A stretch of 8,451 nt of DNA from Gemmatimonadota bacterium (GTDB taxonomy: Bacteria; JAAXHH01): contig JAPOOT010000052.1 of the NCBI GenBank assembly GCA_026713285.1, positions 1 to 8,451 on the forward strand, written 5' to 3'. The notes beneath the pieces are model-generated. The model was not told where the DNA came from. It saw only the letters and a list, made by a program, of their open reading frames with translations, and made no database searches. Shown here piece after piece: positions 1-6,510 of the stretch; positions within the stretch are counted from its first letter, which is position 1; every line of letters starts with the position of its first letter. The position numbers and the translations under genes were made by a program.

Positions 1-2265
1 AGTCCGTCCCGTCGGCCGGCCGTTGTCGCCGATGTTGAGGTTGCGGAAGCGGACCTCGTCGATGTTACGGGCAAGCAGGAGTTCCACGGTACCGACCAGA
101 TCCAGGGGCAATCTGCGGTCGAGGGCGAGGTTGGCGCGAAAAACCCGGGGCAGCCGAAAATCCGGATCGATGACGTTTACCTCCGAGGTCTGGGGCGCGT
201 CGAGACGGCCAGCCAGCGGAAGCGGTTGCGCGTAAGGATCCGCCACGAACGCGGGAACGTCCTGGTCCCGGAAAGCCGCGAGATCGATGCGGGTGAAATC
301 CACCCCCGTGTTGCTGTACGCGTTGGAAAGCCAGACGGCCGGCGGCAGCCCCGCGAAAAAGCCTCCGCCGCCGCGGATCTGCGTCCCGCGGTCCCCAGTG
401 GCGTCCAAGTTGAACCCGAAGCGCGGCGACCAGAGGATCCGGCCGCCCGGGGTCCGGTCCGTCCGATGTCCGGCGAACTGGCGGGCGAATGGGTCGTTTG
501 CCAGAGGTTTGTCCGGCAGGATCGGCACGTCGGCCCGCAGTCCGAATTTCACGCTGAGCCGAGGACTGATCCGCCAGTGGTCCTGCGCGTAGAATCCCAA
601 CTGCACGTAGTCCCACGCGGCCCGGGGCTGTTCGACGCCGGGTACCCTGGACCGGCTCAGGAGGTAACGAGTGGGCTCGCCACGCTCAAAGGCCTCGATG
701 CCATCGAACTCGTAGGCGCCGTAGTAGTCCTGAATGAACAGGTTGTCGAAGGATATAAACTCGTTGTGCGTGCCGATCGTTATGGTGTGATCCGCCCTGA
801 ACAGGTGAAGGTCGTTGGTGAATTCGAAGGTGTCCTGGTTCAGCGCGTTGGCCTGGGAGAACCGCTCCACGCCGAGCCGGACCTCGCCGAGGAACGCTCC
901 GCCTGCCTCTTCGAGGTCGATCTGTACCTGGGGGAAGGTGCCGGACAGCGGCGACCTGCTGTCCCGCACGCGGCTGTAGGACAATCGCGCTTCATTGGCC
1001 AGGCTGCCCGAGAAAGTACTGTTGAGTTGCGCGACCGTGGACTGGGTGACGTTGTCGCGCGTGAACTGGTTGCTGGTCAGTGTAAAGATGGTGCGGCCCC
1101 GGCGCAGTCCGTCGTCCAGGTCGCCGGTTACATGGTTGTGGCGCAGGGTGAGCCGGTGCCTGGAAGACAGGTTGACGTCAAGCCGCCCGAAGAACTTTTC
1201 ATTCCGCGTGCGCTGAGAAAAGGAATCGAATCCGCCGGCGTCATAGCCATATTTGTCGCGGGCGATGTCCACGATTTGCTGAAGGGCAGCCGATCCTGCG
1301 CCGAAACGGATGGGCTGGCCTGAATCCGCGGGGCCGACGCTCGAAGGACTCGCACGCCGCCGCAGTTCACCGTTGATGAAGAAGAAAACCCGGTTGGTGA
1401 CCAATGGTCCACCAAGCCGAAAACCAAGCTGATAGTCGGCAAAATCTCCGAATTTGTCGCCTTGCAGGTCTCCCACCAGGGATTCGTTCCGGCCGAACCA
1501 GTAAAGAGATCCGCGGAACCGGTTCGTTCCGCTGCGCGTCACCGCGTTGATGAGCCCGCCCGCGAAACCGCCCGAACGGACGTCAAAGGGCGCCACCTGG
1601 ACCTGAAACTCCTCGATGGCGTCGAGACTGATCGGCTGGGCGTTCACCTGCCCCGTGGGCAGCCCCTCGTTCGACAGTCCGAATGCATCGTTCAGCACGG
1701 CGCCGTCCACCTGGAAGTTGTTCATGCGGTTGTTCTTGCCCGCGATACTTTGCCCGCCTGCTTTCGACGCCGCTTCGGGCGCCAGCCGGGTATAGTCCTG
1801 TATGCTCCGGGCAATGGATGGCAGCCGGGCGATTTCATTGGCCGTGACGTGGGTCTCGGTTCCGGTGTTCGATGCGCTGAGCACCTCGTCCCTGTGGGCT
1901 GTGACGACGACTGCCTCGGTCTCGATGACGTCCTCCCGCAATTGGAAGTCCACACGCAGGTTCTGCCCCAACGACAGGGTTACGTCCCGGCGGACTGCGG
2001 TTTGATATCCGATATAACTGACCCGTATTTCGTAAGGACCGCCGGTCCTGAGTCCTGCGATGTTGTACCGCCCGTCGCTGCGGGAAAACACGCCTGAAGA
2101 GACTCCCGTGGGCTCATGCAGGACGATCACGGTGGCGTCAGGGAGCGGCACACCCATGTCGTTTAAAATCCTGCCGTTGAGCGTCGCGGTTGTAATGCCC
2201 TGCGCGTTCACCAGGGTCGATGTGGCAAGGATCAGAATCAGAATAGTTCGGAGCAGGATGCTCAT
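1..2265 (-). CDS. Oar-like TonB-dependent outer-membrane receptor (N-terminal 755 codons, runs off left edge)
   Basis: The minus strand is open without a stop from the ATG at 2265 to base 1, 755 codons, so the C-terminus lies outside the window. The product begins with a signal peptide (MSILLRTILILILATSTLVNA, cleavage likely after about residue 21). A carboxypeptidase-regulatory-like beta-sandwich follows at about 25-110 (NGRILNDMGVPLPDATV, then SDGRYNIAGL). A TonB-box-like stretch (TEAVVVTA, 117-123) precedes the plug at about 130-245, with NNFQVDGAVLNDAFG and GGLINAVTRSGTN. The rest is aromatic-rich beta-barrel strands (SLYWFGRN, LGGPLVTNRVFFFING, FYAQDHWRISPRLSVKFGLR). This order is that of the Oar/OmpA-related TonB receptor family, which is usually about 1000 residues or more, so 200-400 residues are probably missing. 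The expected role is TonB-driven import, or outer-membrane function in export; the substrate cannot be read from sequence. No strong Shine-Dalgarno precedes the ATG, but the signal peptide fixes the start well. Confidence 0.9.
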   Translation of the reverse strand, partial: MSILLRTILILILATSTLVNAQGITTATLNGRILNDMGVPLPDATVIVLHEPTGVSSGVFSRSDGRYNIAGLRTGGPYEIRVSYIGYQTAVRRDVTLSLGQNLRVDFQLREDVIETEAVVVTAHRDEVLSASNTGTETHVTANEIARLPSIARSIQDYTRLAPEAASKAGGQSIAGKNNRMNNFQVDGAVLNDAFGLSNEGLPTGQVNAQPISLDAIEEFQVQVAPFDVRSGGFAGGLINAVTRSGTNRFRGSLYWFGRNESLVGDLQGDKFGDFADYQLGFRLGGPLVTNRVFFFINGELRRRASPSSVGPADSGQPIRFGAGSAALQQIVDIARDKYGYDAGGFDSFSQRTRNEKFFGRLDVNLSSRHRLTLRHNHVTGDLDDGLRRGRTIFTLTSNQFTRDNVTQSTVAQLNSTFSGSLANEARLSYSRVRDSRSPLSGTFPQVQIDLEEAGGAFLGEVRLGVERFSQANALNQDTFEFTNDLHLFRADHTITIGTHNEFISFDNLFIQDYYGAYEFDGIEAFERGEPTRYLLSRSRVPGVEQPRAAWDYVQLGFYAQDHWRISPRLSVKFGLRADVPILPDKPLANDPFARQFAGHRTDRTPGGRILWSPRFGFNLDATGDRGTQIRGGGGFFAGLPPAVWLSNAYSNTGVDFTRIDLAAFRDQDVPAFVADPYAQPLPLAGRLDAPQTSEVNVIDPDFRLPRVFRANLALDRRLPLDLVGTVELLLARNIDEVRFRNLNIGDNGRPTGRT

Positions 2266-2294
2266 GGCCGGTTATGTCCCGGATGGATAAATCG

Positions 2295-2324
2295 TTGCAC
2301 TATATCACGAATGTCGAATATAAT
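2295..2324 (+). promoter_or_regulatory. candidate sigma70-type promoter for the mannonate-dehydratase-like gene
   Basis: TTGCAC (2295-2300) and a perfect TATAAT (2319-2324) are separated by 18 bp in a locally AT-rich patch. Transcription would start near 2331 and give a leader of about 200 nt before the ATG at 2539. The leader would contain the 22-bp repeats. This is a consensus match by eye, with no experimental support. Confidence 0.4.
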
Positions 2325-2423
2325 ACCCCACAAGCCTGAAAACGACACGGAACTTCGATGCGCTTACGTAAAATGGCAAATCGGTGCCTGTCACACAGAG
2401 CCTGGCCGCCGGTCACGCAGAAC

Positions 2424-2488
2424 CCGGCTTCATGTCATGTTCAGCCGGCCTCATGCCACGTATAGCCCGGCCTCATGTCACGTATAGC
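2424..2488. repeat. 22-bp degenerate tandem repeat in the leader region (about 3 copies)
   Basis: Units lie at 2424-2444, 2445-2466 and 2467-2488. The last two differ at one base of 22 (CCGGCCTCATG, then C or T, then CACGTATAGC). The first differs from the third at four of 21 positions. A weaker related unit, sharing a GTCACGCAG-like core, may precede them at 2401-2422. The array ends about 50 bp upstream of the downstream ATG. It is too short and degenerate for CRISPR. Confidence 0.65.
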
Positions 2489-2524
2489 CAGACTTCCTGA
2501 CCAGTCCTAAGAGTCGTATACCAG

Positions 2525-2532
2525 AAAAGGAG
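2525..2532 (+). promoter_or_regulatory. strong ribosome binding site of the mannonate-dehydratase-like gene
   Basis: AAAAGGAG ends six bases before the ATG at 2539, which is near-ideal Shine-Dalgarno spacing and fixes the start of the downstream gene. Confidence 0.75.
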
Positions 2533-2538
2533 CCTGCC

Positions 2539-3549
2539 ATGGCGCTTATGGAAATAGAACCCGGTCTCAAGATCGCGGGACAGATGTCCCCCGAACCGTC
2601 GCGGGAAGACCTGGAGTTCGCCCAGCAGTTGGGCATAGAATACGTCTGTCTGTGGACGGACGGTGAACACGCGAACTACGACTATTTCATGAGCCGCAGG
2701 GAGATCTACGAGGAAGCGGGCATCAAGATCTACGGATTCGGCAACAGCGACGTGCACAACCAGGATGCCATTGTGCTCAACCTGCCGAACCGGGACGCGA
2801 AAGTGGCGCAGTACAAGAGATACATTCGCGACCTCGGCAGGGCGGGGATTCCCTACACGACATACGCACACATGGGCAACGGGATCTGGAGCACGGAGCG
2901 GGAGACCACCCGCGGCGGCGCGCCGGCCCGGGGTTTCGACCTGGCCAGTGCCGAGGAAGGCCACTGGGGCGGCCGGCTATTCAGGATGCCGCTGACCCAC
3001 GGACGGGTGTACAGCGAGGACGAAATATGGGACAATTTCGCCCATTTCATCGGTGAAGTCGCGCCCGTCGCCGAAGAGTCCGGCGTCCGGATCGGGATTC
3101 ATCCGGATGATCCACCACAGCCGGAACTCGGCGGCATTCCGCGGTGTATTTTCAGCAGTTTCGACGGCTACTACCGGGCCATGGAGATCGCCGACAGCCC
3201 GAACGTGGGGCTCTGCTTCTGTGTCGGCTGCTGGCTCGAGGGCGGATCGCTGATGGGCAGGGGCGTGGAAGATTCGCTGCGCCATTTCGGCGAACAGGGC
3301 AAGATCTTCAAGGTCCACTACCGGAACGTGGACCAGCCGCTGCCTCATTTCGTGGAGACCTTCATCGATAACGGATATTTCGACATGTACCAGGCCGCGC
3401 GGGTCCTGGAAGAAACCGGCTTCTACGGGGTCATGATTCCGGATCACATTCCCGAGATGGCGGGAGACGGCCGGATCGGCTACGCTTACTCGATCGCCTA
3501 CATGAAAGCGCACGCGGACCGGGCGAGAGCGGAATGCGCCGCCGCGTAA
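2539..3549 (+). CDS. mannonate dehydratase (UxuA/ManD)-family TIM-barrel protein
   Basis: 336 residues, somewhat shorter than typical UxuA (about 350-395). UxuA converts D-mannonate to 2-keto-3-deoxygluconate in cytoplasmic hexuronate catabolism. The C-terminal half carries the family signature: GIHPDDPP (H188), GIPRCIFSS (200-207), NVGLCFCVG (C228), KVHYRNV (H260) and IPDH (D302, H303) followed by Y317. The order and spacing match the metal ligands (His, Cys, His, Asp) and the catalytic His/Tyr described for bacterial ManD. The N-terminal half is less like canonical UxuA: where UxuA has its active-site cap it has YAHMGNGIWSTERETTRGG (109-127). Substrate may therefore be another sugar acid, and the broader label would be sugar-phosphate isomerase/epimerase-like barrel protein. 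A strong ribosome binding site fixes the start. The last 12 codons, including the stop, form the first copy of a downstream tandem repeat. The divergent TonB receptor may import a related substrate (inference). Confidence 0.82.
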   Translation: MALMEIEPGLKIAGQMSPEPSREDLEFAQQLGIEYVCLWTDGEHANYDYFMSRREIYEEAGIKIYGFGNSDVHNQDAIVLNLPNRDAKVAQYKRYIRDLGRAGIPYTTYAHMGNGIWSTERETTRGGAPARGFDLASAEEGHWGGRLFRMPLTHGRVYSEDEIWDNFAHFIGEVAPVAEESGVRIGIHPDDPPQPELGGIPRCIFSSFDGYYRAMEIADSPNVGLCFCVGCWLEGGSLMGRGVEDSLRHFGEQGKIFKVHYRNVDQPLPHFVETFIDNGYFDMYQAARVLEETGFYGVMIPDHIPEMAGDGRIGYAYSIAYMKAHADRARAECAAA

Positions 3550-3676
3550 GCGTATAAGTCTGCGGACCGGACGAGAGCGGAATGCGCCGCCGCGTAAGCG
3601 TATAAGTCTGCGGACCGGACGAGAGCGGAATGCGCCGCCGCGTAGGTGCATAAGCCTGCGGACCGGCGCGTGAGCG
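3514..3676. repeat. 48-bp tandem repeat duplicating the 3' end of the upstream gene
   Basis: Three full 48-bp copies lie at 3514-3561, 3562-3609 and 3610-3657. A fourth, at 3658-3676, keeps GCGGACCGG and a CGCGTGAGCG end but has lost the middle. Copy 1 includes the last 11 codons and the stop of the mannonate-dehydratase-like gene. Copies 1 and 2 differ at one base (GACCGGG versus GACCGGA). Copy 3 has a few more changes near its end (GTAGGTGCATAAGCCT). The unit equals 16 codons, so the duplicates stay in frame and each repeats the stop (TAA at 3595-3597, TAG at 3643-3645). Confidence 0.9.
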
Positions 3677-3701
3677 CAGACGACTGTTCCTGGCCTTGTC
3701 C

Positions 3702-3710
3702 GAGGAAGGA
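3702..3710 (+). promoter_or_regulatory. ribosome binding site upstream of the xerD-like gene
   Basis: The purine-rich GAGGAAGGA lies 12 bases before the ATG at 3723. In-frame GTG (3714) and TTG (3696) codons also occur, but the GTG is only three bases from this site and the TTG lies upstream of it. ATG 3723 is therefore preferred. Confidence 0.5.
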
Positions 3711-3722
3711 TCGGTGCGCGTC

Positions 3723-4607
3723 ATGAACGAACTGAACGACTTCCTAACCCACCTGATCATCGAACGTGGGCTGTCGCCAAACAGCTACGAGGCGTACCGC
3801 CGCGACCTGACTTCCTACAGGGAACACCTCGACCGGCGGGGTATCGCTTCCTTCTCGGTCGCGACACGCCAGGACGTCCAGGGATTCATCGCATACCTGC
3901 GCCGGCGCGGCCTCGCGCCTTCGAGCATCGCACGGCACGTATCGGCGGTCCGGATTTTCCACCGATTTCTCATCGGTGAAGGGCTGGCCACGGCTGACCC
4001 GACCGAACACGTCAGGGTGCCCAAGCAGCCCCGGCGCCTTCCGGTCGTCCTGAACCGGGAGGAGATCGGGAAGTTGCTCGAGCAGCCGGACCATACGACG
4101 TCGCTGGGACTGCGCGACCGGGCGATCCTCGAATTCATGTACGCTACCGGCCTGCGCGCGTCCGAGTTGCTGGATTTCAGGAGGCCCGATCTGCTCTTTG
4201 ACTCGGGATTGGCCCGCATCTTCGGGAAAGGCGGCAAAGAGCGGCTGGTACCCGTGGGCCGCCAGGCGATCAACCTGATCAGGAACTACCTGCACAAGGT
4301 GCGTCCCGCCCTGGCCTCATCGAACAGCGGCGAGGTGCTCTTCCTGAACGCCCGGGGAGGACGGCTGTCCCGCATGGGCCTGTGGAAGATCATGGATACC
4401 TACGTGGAGCTCGCCGGTTTCGAGAAGAAAGTCAGCCCCCATACTATGCGCCATTCCTTCGCCACCCATCTCCTGGAGGGCGGCGCCGATCTCCGCGCCG
4501 TCCAGGAAATGCTGGGTCACGTGGACATCGCCACCACGCAGATCTACACCCACGTGGACCGCAAATACCTCAAGGATGTGTACGCCCGGTACCATCCCCG
4601 GGGTTGA
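3723..4607 (+). CDS. xerD: XerD/XerC-type site-specific tyrosine recombinase
   Basis: 294 residues from ATG 3723, close to the roughly 298 of E. coli XerD. The N-terminal SAM-like core-binding domain (about 1-85) has the typical FLTHLIIERGLSPNSYEAYRRDL. The catalytic domain (about 105-290) shows the complete tyrosine-recombinase set: R145 (ATGLRASEL), K169 (GKGGKERLVP), H240 and R243 (SPHTMRHSFATHLL), H266 (MLGHVDIATTQ) and nucleophile Y275 (IYTHV). The spacings 24, 3, 23 and 9 agree with XerD. The family resolves chromosome dimers at dif together with its partner and FtsK. XerD is preferred over XerC from the N-terminal wording and the YTHVDRKYLKDVY end, but the two are hard to separate and a second Xer gene elsewhere would be expected. 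I found no dif-like site here. The gene converges on lnt with a 43-bp gap and no clear intrinsic terminator; no integrase-associated genes or attachment repeats are seen, so mobility is not indicated. Confidence 0.9.
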   Translation: MNELNDFLTHLIIERGLSPNSYEAYRRDLTSYREHLDRRGIASFSVATRQDVQGFIAYLRRRGLAPSSIARHVSAVRIFHRFLIGEGLATADPTEHVRVPKQPRRLPVVLNREEIGKLLEQPDHTTSLGLRDRAILEFMYATGLRASELLDFRRPDLLFDSGLARIFGKGGKERLVPVGRQAINLIRNYLHKVRPALASSNSGEVLFLNARGGRLSRMGLWKIMDTYVELAGFEKKVSPHTMRHSFATHLLEGGADLRAVQEMLGHVDIATTQIYTHVDRKYLKDVYARYHPRG

Positions 4608-4650
4608 TTTTGCGGAGCCGCGGGAACGAAGCGTCCTCCGATCAGCCCGG

Positions 4651-6249
4651 TCATTTCGATTTGCGTCTGAATAGTACTGCGGTCCCGCCGCCCGCCAGGT
4701 AAGCCGCGGCGACAGCGAGTACGCAGCAGAATAGGGCGAAGACATCGCCGTACCGGGTGTAGAACGTGGGACCACTCCGGTTGGGATGCACTTCCGCGAC
4801 CGTGGTCGTCGCTACCATCATGGGCGTTGTACCGTACACGTCGCCGGTGGACGATATGAACCCCGATATGCCGGTGTTCGCCGCCCGGATGACGGGCGTG
4901 CCGTTTTCCACGGCGCGCAGCACCGCCATGGAAAAATGCTGGGCAGGCGCGGACGAGGTCCCGAACCAGGCGTCGTTGGTCATGACCACGAGCACGTTGG
5001 CGCCGTTCAGCGGGAATCTGCGGACCAGGTCCGGGAAGATGGATTCGTAGCAGATGACCGTACCGATATGCATATCGAGACCGCTGAGTGGCATGACGGT
5101 CAGTTCGTCGCCGGGCGTCAGGTCGCCGATCGCGCCGGTTAATCCGGCAAGAAAGGAAAACAGACCCGGCATAGGCAGGTATTCGCCGAAGGGCACCAGG
5201 TGCATCTTGCTGTAGGAGCTGACGATCCCCCGTTCTGGCAGCAGCAGGAAGGCACTGTTGAAGATGTCTCTTTCGCCCGAACGGAAGCCCAGCGCGCCCG
5301 TAAGCATCGGCACCCCGGCCTCCTCGGTCAACGCATGCACCTGGTCATTGAACTGCTCGTAGACCGGGCTTTCAAGGTAGAAGGTCATCGCCGTCTCGGG
5401 AAACACAATGAACTCGGGTTCCCGGGGAAGCACGGACCGGGTCAGGTCCCGATACACGTCCACGGTCTGCTGGATGATGGATTCCGACCACTTCATGCCC
5501 TGTTCCTTGCTTCCCTGGACGACGGCCACCTTGACCGGGGGCGTCATCCGCTCCAGGCCCCGCGCCTGCGAGATAGACCACCAGCCGTATCCCGTCGCGC
5601 CGATCACGGCCAACCAGGCCAGCGACATGGCGAACACCGGCGCGCGCCAGGTGGTGCGCTCGCGAAGGGTAATGAAAACCATGGCCAGCGTCGCGTTCAG
5701 CAGCATGACCAGGAAACTGACGCCGTAGACGCCCGTGAATTTCGCGATCTGTATGACGGGAAGTACCTGGTGCTGAGAGTAACCCAGCAGTTCCCAGGGA
5801 AATCCCGTGAAAAGGTAGGTCTGAATGAACTCCAGGGCCGTCCACAGGGCGGCCGCGAACAACGGGAACAGGGGGGACTTCCAGTCGGTCCGCGCCGCAA
5901 ATATCCCGAAAATGAGGGCATACACGGCGACGACGAGGGCCACGCCCGCCATGCTGACCAGACCCAGCGCCAGGTTCAGGCCGCCGTAATTCATGACGGT
6001 TTCCATGATCCAGTATACTTTGGCGACGCCTGACAGGAACGCGAATGCCAGGGCGATCACAACCACCCTTTTCATGGTGCCGTTTCGGCCGGCGTCGTGC
6101 AGGGCGATCATGACCGGCACGAACGCGATCCAGGCCAGGGGCCACCAGTCTACCTTGGGAATGCTGAGGAAGATGAACAGCGCGGAACAGCAAGCGAGCC
6201 CGAACCCGGTGATGGGCGATGCCGCGTGAAGTCGCTGAAGCAGGACCAT
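4651..6249 (-). CDS. lnt: apolipoprotein N-acyltransferase
   Basis: 532 residues from ATG 6249 (E. coli Lnt is 512). Lnt transfers an acyl chain from phospholipid to the N-terminal cysteine of diacylated lipoproteins at the periplasmic face of the inner membrane. About seven hydrophobic segments fill residues 13-224 (for example 13-31, 35-50, 62-81, 91-119, 129-146, 175-195, 204-224). A carbon-nitrogen-hydrolase domain follows at about 239-490, then a final membrane segment at about 502-527. The catalytic triad is visible as E285 (VFPETAMTFY), K348 (SYSKMHLVPFGEYLP, with E356) and C400 (GTVICYESIFPDLVR). The K-to-C spacing of 52 equals that of E. coli (335/387). Also present are TNDAWFG and AVENGTPVIRAANTGISG, typical of the family. 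An in-frame TTG at 6306 would add 19 residues. ATG 6249 is preferred because its N-terminus aligns better with known Lnt, but neither start has a good Shine-Dalgarno. Presence of Lnt supports a diderm host with triacylated lipoproteins. Confidence 0.94.
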   Translation of the reverse strand: MVLLQRLHAASPITGFGLACCSALFIFLSIPKVDWWPLAWIAFVPVMIALHDAGRNGTMKRVVVIALAFAFLSGVAKVYWIMETVMNYGGLNLALGLVSMAGVALVVAVYALIFGIFAARTDWKSPLFPLFAAALWTALEFIQTYLFTGFPWELLGYSQHQVLPVIQIAKFTGVYGVSFLVMLLNATLAMVFITLRERTTWRAPVFAMSLAWLAVIGATGYGWWSISQARGLERMTPPVKVAVVQGSKEQGMKWSESIIQQTVDVYRDLTRSVLPREPEFIVFPETAMTFYLESPVYEQFNDQVHALTEEAGVPMLTGALGFRSGERDIFNSAFLLLPERGIVSSYSKMHLVPFGEYLPMPGLFSFLAGLTGAIGDLTPGDELTVMPLSGLDMHIGTVICYESIFPDLVRRFPLNGANVLVVMTNDAWFGTSSAPAQHFSMAVLRAVENGTPVIRAANTGISGFISSTGDVYGTTPMMVATTTVAEVHPNRSGPTFYTRYGDVFALFCCVLAVAAAYLAGGGTAVLFRRKSK

Positions 6250-6293
6250 GGAGGTTTTCTCTGCGGGATAAATGCGTCGTTTCAAGTGACTGA

Positions 6294-6322
6294 AATCAAC
6301 ACGCAATGCGGAAGGCTGTCAA
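6294..6322 (-). promoter_or_regulatory. weak candidate promoter for lnt
   Basis: On the minus strand a perfect TTGACA (6322-6317) is followed after 17 bp by TTGATT (6299-6294), a poor -10 matching three of six positions. Transcription starting near 6287 would exclude the upstream TTG start and agree with the ATG at 6249. Confidence 0.25.
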
Positions 6323-6365
6323 CTTAAAGAAGCGGTGCGCGCCGGGGATGCCGGAGTCAAAGGGG

Positions 6366-6395
6366 TTGACCGTTCGCCGTGCCGGCAACTACATT
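6366..6395 (+). promoter_or_regulatory. weak candidate promoter for the Gfo/Idh/MocA gene, flanked by TGCCGGC palindromes
   Basis: TTGACC (6366-6371) and TACATT (6390-6395, four of six consensus bases) are 18 bp apart. Two octamers, TGCCGGCA (6380-6387) and TGCCGGCG (6398-6405), flank the -10 with an 18-bp period. This layout would suit a repressor operator, but in GC-rich DNA it may be chance. Confidence 0.22.
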
Positions 6396-6510
6396 CCTGC
6401 CGGCGCCCGGCCGGGGCGATCCGCCACCGAAAGGGCCATGCCAATCCGTCCGGCGGCACGCACCGGATCGTCGGGACTACAGCAGGCAGGACAGCACGGA
6501 GTATCTGCAC

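Larger units (their letters stand above)
2266..2538. other. divergent intergenic spacer between receptor and mannonate-dehydratase-like gene
   Basis: This spacer is non-coding and noticeably more AT-rich than its surroundings at about 2280-2400. It must hold the promoters of both divergent genes. A good plus-strand promoter and a short 22-bp repeat are listed separately. I could not identify a convincing minus-strand promoter for the receptor: TATAGT on the minus strand (2304-2299) is a possible -10 but lacks a matching -35. No riboswitch or small gene was recognised. Confidence 0.6.
6250..6510. other. divergent intergenic spacer between lnt and the Gfo/Idh/MocA gene
   Basis: This is a GC-rich spacer of 261 bp between two divergent genes. 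It contains weak promoter-like elements in both directions and a pair of palindromic octamers, listed separately. Open frames extend into it from both sides (TTG 6306 for lnt, GTG 6379 for the oxidoreductase). The predicted extensions are unlike either family, the rightward one being Pro/Arg/Asp-rich, so I treat it as non-coding. Confidence 0.5.

Noticed and set aside
65..616. Minus-strand frame of 183 codons
   Set aside because: It overlaps the receptor on the same strand in another frame and is Arg/Pro/Gly-rich, so it is a frame shadow.
226..1323. Long plus-strand open frame (365 codons) at the left end, with another at 1462-2097
   Set aside because: Both lie antisense to the continuous 755-codon receptor frame, which has a signal peptide and clear domain order. 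The plus-strand products are Val/Arg/Gly-rich and match nothing; long antisense frames are expected at this GC content.
2977..3651. Minus-strand frames of 224 codons (and 3431-3760) containing a repeated RLRGGAFRSRPVRRLI peptide
   Set aside because: The repeat peptide is only the antisense translation of the 48-bp tandem repeat, and the rest is antisense to the mannonate-dehydratase-like gene.
3723..4607. Integrase of a mobile element
   Set aside because: Length, full-length match and residue spacing fit housekeeping XerD/XerC. There is no adjacent tRNA, excisionase, cargo or flanking attachment repeat.
4608..4650. Bidirectional intrinsic terminator between the convergent xerD-like gene and lnt
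   Set aside because: Only a very short GCGG/CCGC inverted repeat with a two-base loop is visible and no T-tract follows.
5200..6033. Plus-strand frame of 277 codons and minus-strand frame 5372-6193
   Set aside because: Both overlap lnt, whose own frame has the full catalytic triad and membrane segments. Their His/Arg/Gly-rich composition marks them as shadows.
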